Assembly: GCF_014764505.1 (NCBI RefSeq)
Contig: NZ_JACXWX010000027.1
Location: 1 to 64,000 of the forward strand
Direction of reading: 5' to 3'
Length of the DNA: 64,000 bases
Source: Phormidium tenue FACHB-886
Lineage (GTDB): Bacteria > Cyanobacteriota > Cyanobacteriia > Elainellales > Elainellaceae
The notes below the pieces were generated by a model. It did no database searches, was not told the DNA's origin, and worked only from the letters and a program-made list of their open reading frames with translations. The stretch's first letter is position 1; every line of letters begins with the position of its first letter. Shown one piece after another: positions 44,313 through 53,181 of this stretch. The translations under genes were made by a program, and so were the position numbers.

Positions 44313-46454
44313 ATGAAATATCCTATCGTTCTCCAGCACAGTGAAGAAGATTGCGGTGCGGCGTGTCTTGCTACGATCGCCAAAACTCATGGACGAATAT
44401 TTGCTATTTCGCGGATTCGAGAAGCGATCGGCACTGGGCAGTTGGGAACGACGCTGTTAGGCTTACGGCGCGGTGCAGAAACACTCGGATTTAATGCTCG
44501 TTCCGTCAAAGCCACTCCTGAGTTTATTGATCATCTCGATGAATCACCCCTACCCGCCATCATTCACTGGAAAGGCTACCACTGGGTTGTTTTACATGGT
44601 CGCAGGCAAAAGAAGTATGTGATTGCTGATCCAGGCATTGGGATGCGCTATCTTTCCCACGAAGCCTTGCTAGAGTCCTGGAACGGCGTGATGCTGCTGC
44701 TGGTTCCCGATGAAAACCGTTTCTATAAGCAACCCAGCGATCAAATTGCGGGGTTTGGTCGCTTCCTCCGCCGCGTCTGGCATTATCGCAGCTTAGTTGC
44801 CCAGGTGTTGCCGCTGAATTTAGTAATTGGGCTATTGTCCTTAGCGTTTCCGTTGCTGCTCCAGGTCTTGACGGACGATGTGCTGGTGCGAGGTGATTGG
44901 AATTTACTGGTGACAGTGGCGATCGCAGTGACGGCTGTAACTCTGTTTAGTAGCCTGATGCGGCTGATTCAAGCTCATCTGGTCGCTCACTTTGCCCAAC
45001 GGCTGGAACTAGGACTGGCACTGGATTTTGGTCGTCAAATTTTGCATCTGCCATTGAGCTATTACGAATCGCACCGGAGCGGCGAAATTGTTAGCCGTCT
45101 GCACGATATTCGAGAAATTAATTTGCTGGTGTCGCAGGTGGTGATTAGCCTGCCCAGTGAAACTTTTATTGCTCTGGTGTCGCTGGGATTGATGCTGATT
45201 TATAGCTGGAAGTTGACCATAGCAGCAATCGTAGTTGCCATTTTAATGACGTTATCAACTCTGATATTCTTACCTACGTTGCAGCAAAAGACCCGTGATG
45301 TATTGGTAACTGAATCCGAAAATCAAGGATTACTGGTGGAAACGTTCAAAGGAGCGTTAACACTCAAAACTACGAACGCCGCTCCACAAGCTTGGGAAGA
45401 AGTTCAGAGTCGATTTGGCAAGCTCGCCAATGTCACCTTTCACCTGTTGCAAATCAACATTGTGAATCATGTTTTCTCTACCCTGGTGTCTGGTTTAGGA
45501 ATGCTGGCAGTGCTGTGTTTTGGCAGCTTTTTAGTAATTCGCCAGGAACTCTCGATCGGGCAATTGTTAGCATTCAATGCGATGAACCGCAATTTCACGA
45601 CTTTAATTAGCACCGTGATTAACTTTGTCGATGAATTTGCCCGTGCCAAAACTGCCACCCAGCGCATTGGCGATATTATTGATGCCACTCCTGAAGTTCC
45701 CGTTGATGCTTTAAAAGACTGGGCAACAATTCCCGCCGATGCTTCCATTACCTGCACCGATTTGAACTTTCACCATATCGGACGAGTTGCCTTGCTCAAT
45801 AACTTTTCTGTCACCATTCCCGGTGGTAAAGTCACAGCATTAATTGGTAAATCGGGCTGTGGTAAGAGTACGTTAGCAAAACTAATTGCGGGGCTATACC
45901 CATTACAATCTGGCAATATTCGCTTTGGACAGTACAATCAATCAGATTTAGCACTGGAATGTTTGCGACAACAAATTGCTTTAGTGCCCCAAGAAGCCCA
46001 CTTTTGGAGTCGATCGATCATCAACAATTTTCGCTTCAGTTATCCAAATGCCACACTCGAACAGATTGTCCACGCTTGTCAGGTCGCAGGTGCGGATGAG
46101 TTTATTAGCAACTTGCCAGATAAATACCACACGGTGTTGGGTGAGTTTGGCGCAAATTTGTCAGGCGGACAACGGCAACGGTTGGCGATCGCTCGTGCTA
46201 TCCTCACTGATCCGCCCGTGCTGGTTCTGGATGAATCGACAGGTGCCCTCGATCCTGTCACCGAAGCGGAAGTGTTGGACACGCTACTGGCGCATCGTCA
46301 GGGCAAAACCACGATTATGATTAGCCATCGTCCCAGAGTCATTCAACGCGCTGATTGGATTGTGCTGCTCAATCAGGGTGAACTCAAACAAACCGGAACC
46401 CCGGAAATGTTAAGCCAACTGCCGGGGGAACATTTAAATTTCTTGAATCCTTAA
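44313..46454 (+). CDS. C39-peptidase ABC exporter (leader-cleaving)
   Basis: 713 residues, the full length of this class. An N-terminal C39 peptidase (about 1-135) has Gln8, Cys14 (EEDCGAACLA), His90 (GYHWVVLHG) and Asp106 (IADPGIG). A six-helix membrane domain (about 155-450) follows. The ATPase domain has Walker A (GKSGCGKST), signature (LSGGQRQRLAIARA) and Walker B (VLVLDESTGALD). Such proteins cut substrates after a double glycine and pump out the core. Sixteen matching substrates lie directly upstream. No outer-membrane pore gene is present. Confidence 0.95.
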   Translation: MKYPIVLQHSEEDCGAACLATIAKTHGRIFAISRIREAIGTGQLGTTLLGLRRGAETLGFNARSVKATPEFIDHLDESPLPAIIHWKGYHWVVLHGRRQKKYVIADPGIGMRYLSHEALLESWNGVMLLLVPDENRFYKQPSDQIAGFGRFLRRVWHYRSLVAQVLPLNLVIGLLSLAFPLLLQVLTDDVLVRGDWNLLVTVAIAVTAVTLFSSLMRLIQAHLVAHFAQRLELGLALDFGRQILHLPLSYYESHRSGEIVSRLHDIREINLLVSQVVISLPSETFIALVSLGLMLIYSWKLTIAAIVVAILMTLSTLIFLPTLQQKTRDVLVTESENQGLLVETFKGALTLKTTNAAPQAWEEVQSRFGKLANVTFHLLQINIVNHVFSTLVSGLGMLAVLCFGSFLVIRQELSIGQLLAFNAMNRNFTTLISTVINFVDEFARAKTATQRIGDIIDATPEVPVDALKDWATIPADASITCTDLNFHHIGRVALLNNFSVTIPGGKVTALIGKSGCGKSTLAKLIAGLYPLQSGNIRFGQYNQSDLALECLRQQIALVPQEAHFWSRSIINNFRFSYPNATLEQIVHACQVAGADEFISNLPDKYHTVLGEFGANLSGGQRQRLAIARAILTDPPVLVLDESTGALDPVTEAEVLDTLLAHRQGKTTIMISHRPRVIQRADWIVLLNQGELKQTGTPEMLSQLPGEHLNFLNP

Positions 46455-46579
46455 AATTCTTTAGTTTGAACTAACTAGTGGTCTGTCAAGTATCCCTCTT
46501 TGGGGTGTGGCAACGAACCTGACGAAATGTTGCTATCACGCCTTCCAAACCCATAACAGCTAAAGGATTCACGGCTTAC

Positions 46580-46780
46580 TAGGGGTGATTGAAGGGTCGC
46601 TGTCATGAGATGCAATTAGCACTTAACCAAAGCCTGGAATGGCGTAAATTCGTTAACCAGTCAAGGCAACTTAGGGGATACGACAAAATTTTTAGTACAG
46701 ACTTTCTACCCTCAAATCCCTGCTCTGCAATAGTTTCAGCCTAATTGCACTTCATGACAGCGACCCTTCAATCACCCCTA
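46580..46780. mobile_element. TA-flanked MITE candidate with 40-bp inverted repeats
   Basis: The arms 46580-46619 and 46741-46780 are inverse copies with two mismatches, beginning TAGGGGTGATTGAAGGGTCG. Both ends carry TA, the target site of IS630/Tc1-type elements. The 121-bp centre has no open frame. An IS630 transposase remnant lies at 31984-32355, but its ends are unknown, so kinship is not shown. Confidence 0.65.
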
Positions 46781-46914
46781 ATTGAGGCGTGAAGCAACAC
46801 AAGCGCACTTGAAGAAGCGCCCAGATCTATTGTGTACTTGCTGTAATAACAGTAGCCCCAAAGTTCGCTAGAAAACGCAGTTGGGGTGCTTGTAGCCGAA
46901 TTTTTGGAATTCCC

Positions 46915-46968
46915 TTGACACTTTTGTAGTACGTTGTAGTATAGTGTAGTAGAATGAGGCTAAGGAGG
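46915..46968 (+). promoter_or_regulatory. Promoter overlapped by 10-bp phased TTGTAGTA repeats
   Basis: TTGACA at 46915-46920 and TAGTAT at 46937-46942 have a 16-base spacer. TTGTAGTA, TTGTAGTA and GTGTAGTA start at 46924, 46934 and 46944, one helical turn apart, and cover the -10. AAGGAGG follows at 46962. A repressor binding such phased sites would block the promoter. It points towards the CRISPR array. Confidence 0.55.
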
Positions 46969-46976
46969 AAAGCAAA

Positions 46977-47030
46977 TTGATTGCAATAACAACCGATCGC
47001 TCAACCACCCATGTACAAGTTGAACCTTAG
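46977..47030 (+). CDS. 17-codon mini-ORF upstream of the CRISPR array
   Basis: TTG at 46977 lies eight bases after AAGGAGG and opens MIAITTDRSTTHVQVEP, then stops. It may be a translated leader or the truncated start of a lost regulated gene. The strong ribosome site is its only support. Confidence 0.3.
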   Translation: MIAITTDRSTTHVQVEP

Positions 47031-47123
47031 GTAAACCGCTTCTTGCGGGTAACGCTTCTGAACCTTGAAAACTGAAGAAATTTCTTGATCCAAGATCATG
47101 TGTCATTTTGTCTTAGATCCAAG

Positions 47124-49004
47124 ACCATCTGCCCCTCTACACCCTTTCAGGGATTGAAACAATTGAATCAAAGACAGTCGTGTGTATCACTCGGAGCGAT
47201 GATCACTACCAAACCCTTTCAGGGATTGAAACTCACCTGCCTGAAATCTCAGAGTTCAATAGCTGGGCGATGATCACTACCAAACCCTTTCAGGGATTGA
47301 AACTCTATAAAGTTGATCGAGTAATTCATCACGCTTGGCGATGATCACTACCAAACCCTTTCAGGGATTGAAACTCTTCGTTCCGGGCGTAAGCCCCCAG
47401 CAGAGCTGGGCGATGATCACTACCAAACCCTTTCAGGGATTGAAACAGGAGAATTCAAAATTGACATCATCGGGGGTAGTTGCGATGATCACTACCAAAC
47501 CCTTTCAGGGATTGAAACTTGTTTTGAATGTATTTCTGAAGTTCATAGAATCGGCGATGATCACTACCAAACCCTTTCAGGGATTGAAACCTATCGCAGA
47601 AGCGGCGAATCGGATTGAATTCTTAGGCGATGATCACTACCAAACCCTTTCAGGGATTGAAACGTTCATCTTGGAAATCGTACCGTGAAACGTACAAGCG
47701 ATGATCACTACCAAACCCTTTCAGGGATTGAAACCTCCGATGATGGTTCATTCGATGGCTTCAAAGAATGCGATGATCACTACCAAACCCTTTCAGGGAT
47801 TGAAACCAAATAGAAGGGTTGAAACAAGCGCTAGCATCCAGCGATGATCACTACCAAACCCTTTCAGGGATTGAAACGTTTCTCAAAAACCTCTTTAACA
47901 TTAAAACCTAAAGCAATGATCACTACCAAACCCTTTCAGGGATTGAAACTTCTTTTATAGCTAAATTTAGGAAGAAATTAAAAGCGATGATCACTACCAA
48001 ACCCTTTCAGGGATTGAAACGAGTATATTGTCAGGTTTGGAGTTAAGCAGACCAGCGATGATCACTACCAAACCCTTTCAGGGATTGAAACTAACTCGTT
48101 GCTACCTAAAGGAATTACGTACCGGGGCGATGATCACTACCAAACCCTTTCAGGGATTGAAACATTCTGTTACTGGTTGGAGGTATGGCTGCGTTACTGC
48201 GATGATCACTACCAAACCCTTTCAGGGATTGAAACTTGAAAGCGGCATAGTTTCGTCATTCGCATTACAGGCGATGATCACTACCAAACCCTTTCAGGGA
48301 TTGAAACAGTATCGTTGTAACGTCAAGCGAGGCTAAGCCTGTGCGATGATCACTACCAAACCCTTTCAGGGATTGAAACATCTTTTCTATTCCTCCCTCT
48401 TTATCTGGATCTTGCGATGATCACTACCAAACCCTTTCAGGGATTGAAACTCACCATCGTCGCTTTTTGCGTCGATGGATCGAGGCGATGATCACTACCA
48501 AACCCTTTCAGGGATTGAAACAAGACAGAGCGTCCTGAGTCCAAGATTCCGATCATGCGATGATCACTACCAAACCCTTTCAGGGATTGAAACGAGGTGG
48601 AGGAGTTTGACGATATCGAAGAGAAGACGCGATGATCACTACCAAACCCTTTCAGGGATTGAAACATCGTTTGACGTATACGGGGCTGCGCTGACTGAGG
48701 CGATGATCACTACCAAACCCTTTCAGGGATTGAAACCCAGAGGCTTACGGTTAGCCCGTACAGTGAGACAAGCGATGATCACTACCAAACCCTTTCAGGG
48801 ATTGAAACCAATCAACTGCGCGAAAACAAGCCTCCCGAACCTGCGATGATCACTACCAAACCCTTTCAGGGATTGAAACACTTTGCTGCTACATGCTGCG
48901 GGAGGGGTCGGAAGCGATGATCACTACCAAACCCTTTCAGGGATTGAAACGATCACCTACGGACCACGGGCACATAGAAGCGACGGCGATGATCACTACC
49001 AAAC
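47124..49004 (+). CRISPR. Orphan CRISPR array, 26 spacers, truncated by an IS
   Basis: The 37-bp repeat begins GCGATGATCACTACCAAAC and ends CCCTTTCAGGGATTGAAAC. There are 25 full copies (47196 to 48950, one with GCAATG at 47913), a first copy at 47124-47160 whose 5' half differs at about ten positions, and a final 19-bp stub at 48986-49004. Spacers are mostly 34-37 bp. The ATTGAAAC end suggests plus-strand transcription. No cas gene is present in the window. Open frames in the array are only repeat translations. Confidence 0.97.
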
Positions 49005-49997
49005 GAAACTGTCAGATCTGGGTACTCAAATCGCGGCTTTTTTTGCACATTCCTATCATTACAAGCTTTCTCTCTTTTATCTTTAATTAGATGGCTCGAA
49101 AGAGTTCTTGCAATTTATTCACTCGTTTAACAAATTGTTCTCGTTGCTTAGACAGAGACACCAACTCTGCCATTCTCGTTCTCGGTCGCAAAAACTGCTT
49201 CACTTCATCAAATGCTTGACAAAATCGCTTCGCACTCTCAATCGCTCCAAAACCAAGCATCGAATAGTAACGTTGCTTGATCCCTCGATGACTCTGTTCA
49301 ATCAGATTCCCAAAACAACCCCTCACTTTATGTTTAACGTCTGAACCCAATTCTTCGCAAATCGCTCTTGGGTACGAAGTCAGTCCATCCGTTACCACTT
49401 GTTGCGGTGGTTGTCCTGCAACCTCATGTGCCCCAGCAAAGAAGGCTTTTGCCGCTTCCATGTCTCGTCTCTCGCTCAACCTCACATCGACTAAATTTCC
49501 CTCCTCATCGATCGCACGATACAAATAGCACCATCTGCCTTTGACTCGGATGTAAGTTTCGTCCACAAACCAGATCTTGCCCAGCTTGCCTTTGCGTTTC
49601 GCTCTTAACTGCTGGGCAAAGATCCCAGCAAAGCGTTCTTCCCAATCCCGTACCGTCTCATGCGTAAACTCGAACCCCCGGAGTAGAAAGAATTCGGCAA
49701 TGTCGCGAAAGCTCAGCTTGTAGCGGAATCGACACAGCAGCACTTGAAAGATGATATCGGTGGGCACTTCGATGAAGTTGAAGGGAGTGCCTGTCCGTTC
49801 ATTAAAGGTGCGGCAGCACTCCTTGCAGCGAAACATGGCATAGCCCAAGTCAGTTATGCGTTGTAAGCGGGTGGTACGAGCTGAGCAACAACCAGGACAG
49901 TTCATGGAGTGTTTGCTGGGTAGGGATTGGGGGCAGTAGCCAGTCTATCAAGTAGGGGCTTCTGCCCTCAAGTTGAGTACCCAGTTCTGACAGTTTC
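49005..49997 (-). mobile_element. IS6-family element type A, complete copy 2
   Basis: 993 bp bounded by 23-bp inverted repeats with one mismatch (GAAACTGTCAGATCTGGG at the left; its inverse at the right). The left side interrupts the last CRISPR repeat after CCAAAC. The right side abuts a truncated type B element. The flanking 8-mers (taccaaac and gaatggta) differ, so the original insertion has been followed by a deletion or recombination. Confidence 0.9.
49087..49905 (-). CDS. IS6-family transposase, type A, intact
   Basis: 272 residues. It has an N-terminal four-cysteine knuckle (NCPGCCSAR and FRCKECCRTF), then FNERTGTPFNFIEVPTD. The DDE core has Asp in WFVDETYIRV, Asp in VVTDGLTSYP and Glu in LIEQSHRGIKQRYY. 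All elements needed for activity are present. It is the reference for the partial copy at 1-605 and the decayed copy at 57992-58745. Confidence 0.93.
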   Translation of the reverse strand: MNCPGCCSARTTRLQRITDLGYAMFRCKECCRTFNERTGTPFNFIEVPTDIIFQVLLCRFRYKLSFRDIAEFFLLRGFEFTHETVRDWEERFAGIFAQQLRAKRKGKLGKIWFVDETYIRVKGRWCYLYRAIDEEGNLVDVRLSERRDMEAAKAFFAGAHEVAGQPPQQVVTDGLTSYPRAICEELGSDVKHKVRGCFGNLIEQSHRGIKQRYYSMLGFGAIESAKRFCQAFDEVKQFLRPRTRMAELVSLSKQREQFVKRVNKLQELFRAI

Positions 49998-50376
49998 GAA
50001 TGGTAAAGCAGCAGCCCGATTTTTCCGCAAGGTGCTCAAAGCACAGCACACTCAGGCTCCACGAGTCCTTACAGTAGACAAGAATGCGGCTTACCCAGTG
50101 GTAATGGAAGCGCTCAAAGAAGATAAGACGCTGGCTGAAACAACCGAATTACGGCAAATGAAATACTTGAATAACGTGGTTGAACAGGATCACAGAAATA
50201 TCAAGCGAATCACTAGACCGATGATGGGGTTTAAGTCGTTCAATAGTGCGAGAAGCACTTTGAAGGGAATCGAAGCGATGAATATGATTCGGAAAGGACA
50301 AGTGAAAGGAGTCAAACAAGGGGATAGTGTGTCTGAAGTGAAATTTATCGAAGCGATTTTTGGAATTGCTGCTTAA
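49998..50376 (+). pseudogene. IS6 type B transposase, C-terminal fragment
   Basis: About 125 codons match the intact type B transposase from GKAAARFFRKVLKAQHTQAP to the stop. They include the second Asp (TVDKNAAYP) and the catalytic Glu (NNVVEQDHRNIK). The first catalytic Asp and the DNA-binding start are gone. The frame happens to stay open into the type A end, but the product would be inactive. Confidence 0.85.
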
Positions 50377-50429
50377 GGGAATGAAAACGATACCGCTTGT
50401 TTGTCCTTAAACAGTTTTTGCGACACAAC
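49998..50429 (+). mobile_element. Truncated IS6 type B element (right part)
   Basis: It begins inside the transposase gene (AATGGTAAAGCAGCAGCCCG) and ends with the type B terminus TTTTTGCGACACAACC at 50429. Its left half is missing exactly where the type A element ends, so the type A element removed it together with the rest of the CRISPR array. Confidence 0.8.
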
Positions 50430-50546
50430 CGTTAAACCTTCAGTTTAGCTCTTACCAAGTCTAAATCAGCTGTAACGCAGGTAGTCCAGACGGAGAAGAT
50501 TGGTTTAGGGTTCTTTAGCCATCCAGAAGCACTAGAGCTGTTAATA

Positions 50547-53153
50547 CTACTGTGAATTGCACAGAGTGGAGAACAATCCCACATTCGAGGTTGCGATGGG
50601 GACTTGTGTAACCAACATTAGCTCACCTTCCTCATTGACTGCCCATCCTTGCGCTTCCACAATTAGAGATTGGGAATTAGAAGCTGAGGAATGTGGAGCA
50701 GGGGAACGTCTATGAATGGGATCATTCATTTGGCTGATTGCTGGAGCAGGAAAATTCTCTTGAGATCCGAGTGTTGCCCAGCTGGTTAGCACTGCTTCAC
50801 TCTGGCGCTGGTCAGACGGACTGGGGGGGAGACCACCACGTCCTGTGACGACGAACTCATTGAATACCGCAGTCGTACTCTGAGCTGTTGCACAGGTTTG
50901 AGCCACTGACTGAGAAGCATCTACTATAGCGGTCGGCAGCTCAACTAATCCTTGATTTGGATCATCTGCAAGCGTATTAATTTGAACACTGCCGCTAATT
51001 CCAAACTCTGAACTGGCTGTAATATCGCTCAAGGGACTGGGGCGGTCGCGCTGTTCAATGCCGACAATGCCCAGAACATCAATGTTAATTCGCCCACCTG
51101 CACCTGTGAAGGCATTTGCCTCAATATTGCTATCTTCTAACGGTGCAGCAATAAGATAATCAGCATCAATGTGAATGTTGCCTCCGTTTCCGCCTGCACT
51201 TGCAGTTCCGGCAGTAGCCGATATTTGACTGTTATTGTTTAGCAAGAGCAGATTCAATGCTCGTAGGGTAATATTACCGCCATTGCCTGAAGCAGTGGCT
51301 GCTAGCAGGTTTCCTTGATCTTCCAGGCGAATAGTACTAGCCCGAATTCGCAAATTGCCTGCGCCTCTAGCATTCAAATTAGGGTTAAGACTTCCTACTG
51401 CCACAACCGCTCGATCGCGGACGATCAATTGGTTGGTTGATACAACCAAGTTTCCCCCTTGACCTGTGGCGGATGAAACGCCAAGGTCGTCGTAAAGAGT
51501 ACCGGGTATTCCTCCTGAAAAGGTCAACAGCCCCGTAGGGGCCTCCCGACCTCCTATAGCAAAGCCAGCCAGCTCAATAGATTCATTCGCATGAATTTGC
51601 AGGTCTCCAGCATTGCCGCTGCCTGTAGTTGTGATTTGAATGACGGCTCCATCCTGTAGCCTCAATCGTTGCGTCCTCACGTCAATCTCTCCACCTCCGC
51701 TGGAGGAGGGGTAAGCAAAGGCTGACAAGGCACTGGGAGACTGTGGCACTCCAAATACTAACAGGGGTTCACCTTTTGATGATCGAGCGATTCCTGACAG
51801 CGCTATATCTGATGCTCGAACCCTGATGATTCCTACATCTCCTGACCCTTCGTTGTCTGCATTAATTTGTGCGCCTCGTAGAACTCTAATTCGGTTAGCG
51901 GAAATAGAGATGGTTCCAGCTTGACCTACAGCGGCGCTATCGTTACCACGGGCATATAAGCCACTGATGGGAAAATCAACACCGCCTACTAAATCAATGG
52001 AATCTGAGGCACGGATACGAAGATTTCCACCTTGCCCGCCAGCAACCGTATTCACTACAATCTGAGAGCCATTCAATGCAAGCAGCTGATCCGTTTCAAT
52101 TCTGATATCCCCAGCACTACCCAAGCCATAAGTCTCTGCTGTGATTCGAGAGCCATCCAGTCTGAGAGATGCAGCCTCGATCAAGATTCCTTTACCGGGC
52201 AGAGCACCGAATGTGTCGGCAACAATTTCGGACGCTTCTGCCATTGAAAGACGGTCGCCCTGGATCTGAATACCGCCTCCACCCGCCCCGCTCGCATTGA
52301 GAGTCGACTGAAGCAGCTGAATGTTACCCAGATTCGATACAGCGTCATAGCCCAGACGCCACCCCCCAGCAATTGGCGTCAGGCTAACTTGATCAGGACT
52401 TGCAACACTCCCTAGCTCAATGCGTCCGCCTGTAGAGGATAAACCTCCATAAGTATTCAGTGCTCCCGCTTCAAAGCTCAAATTTCCTCCTACAAACGCC
52501 AAGGTGTGACCGGGAGAAACACTTAGCCCTTGAACCGGATCTCCAAAAAAATCTGCCACAGGGTTACCTGCGCTATCTAGTAGAGGAGCAGTAGAGCGGT
52601 TAACAATAGAACCTGGGTGATTGCCAAACTGCAAACCTACAGGAAGGCTTACAGTGAGTAAAGGTGCGTTCTGCGGTTGAACAGCACTGAATTCGCTTCC
52701 ATCGGCAAAGCGGATACTATTAGCCGTTGTAGCTAAAAATGAACCACCAACGTTGAGGGAAGCATTAGGACCGAAAATAATGCCATGAGGATTAATTAGA
52801 AAAAAATTAGCAGTGCTGCGATCGCCCTCAGAATTCAAGATTTCAATCATGCCATTGATTCTAGAAGCAGAAGAGCCCGTGACACGGGTAATAATATTGG
52901 CAGTTTCACGATCGATCTGACGAAATGAAGCAGCACCACCTTCTGGCACAGAAAACTCTCGAAAGCTGTGAAACAGATTGTTACCTTCTTGAGTACCGCC
53001 TGTGATAATAGAAGCGCTACCCTCTTGAGAAACACTAGAAGCATTACGCAAGGTTGTGTCAGGAACAATTTGGGCTTGCACAGAACTCGCTGCCAGGACA
53101 AAGCTGCCCAAGAGTGAAGAGAGCTGATAGAAAGACCGACGGCAGCATTTCAT
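50547..53153 (-). CDS. Filamentous-haemagglutinin-type TPS exoprotein 3
   Basis: 868 residues from the ATG at 53153; the open frame extends to 53261 but then overlaps the upstream gene. A signal peptide ends near SSVQAQ. The TPS domain has LINPHGIIFG and GSFLATTANS. A shorter beta-helix than in exoproteins 1 and 2 follows. The C-terminal module keeps AQTCATA, VTGRGGLPPSPSDQ, EAQGWAVNEEGELML and a Cys four residues from the end. It lies 28 bp after the RTX gene on the same strand. No TpsB pore gene is nearby. Confidence 0.9.
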   Translation of the reverse strand: MKCCRRSFYQLSSLLGSFVLAASSVQAQIVPDTTLRNASSVSQEGSASIITGGTQEGNNLFHSFREFSVPEGGAASFRQIDRETANIITRVTGSSASRINGMIEILNSEGDRSTANFFLINPHGIIFGPNASLNVGGSFLATTANSIRFADGSEFSAVQPQNAPLLTVSLPVGLQFGNHPGSIVNRSTAPLLDSAGNPVADFFGDPVQGLSVSPGHTLAFVGGNLSFEAGALNTYGGLSSTGGRIELGSVASPDQVSLTPIAGGWRLGYDAVSNLGNIQLLQSTLNASGAGGGGIQIQGDRLSMAEASEIVADTFGALPGKGILIEAASLRLDGSRITAETYGLGSAGDIRIETDQLLALNGSQIVVNTVAGGQGGNLRIRASDSIDLVGGVDFPISGLYARGNDSAAVGQAGTISISANRIRVLRGAQINADNEGSGDVGIIRVRASDIALSGIARSSKGEPLLVFGVPQSPSALSAFAYPSSSGGGEIDVRTQRLRLQDGAVIQITTTGSGNAGDLQIHANESIELAGFAIGGREAPTGLLTFSGGIPGTLYDDLGVSSATGQGGNLVVSTNQLIVRDRAVVAVGSLNPNLNARGAGNLRIRASTIRLEDQGNLLAATASGNGGNITLRALNLLLLNNNSQISATAGTASAGGNGGNIHIDADYLIAAPLEDSNIEANAFTGAGGRINIDVLGIVGIEQRDRPSPLSDITASSEFGISGSVQINTLADDPNQGLVELPTAIVDASQSVAQTCATAQSTTAVFNEFVVTGRGGLPPSPSDQRQSEAVLTSWATLGSQENFPAPAISQMNDPIHRRSPAPHSSASNSQSLIVEAQGWAVNEEGELMLVTQVPIATSNVGLFSTLCNSQ

Positions 53154-53181
53154 AGAAGATTTGCAATCATGAGTCAAGCGG

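Noticed and set aside
46580-46780. Long inverted repeat as a terminator of the exporter operon
   Set aside because: The arms are 121 bp apart and end in TA at both sides, which fits a mobile element better than a terminator.
47335-48849. Long open frames in the CRISPR array with repeated MITTKPFQGLK or DDHYQTLSGIET
   Set aside because: They are translations of the 37-bp repeat in different frames; the periodic sequence and lack of start signals show they are not genes.
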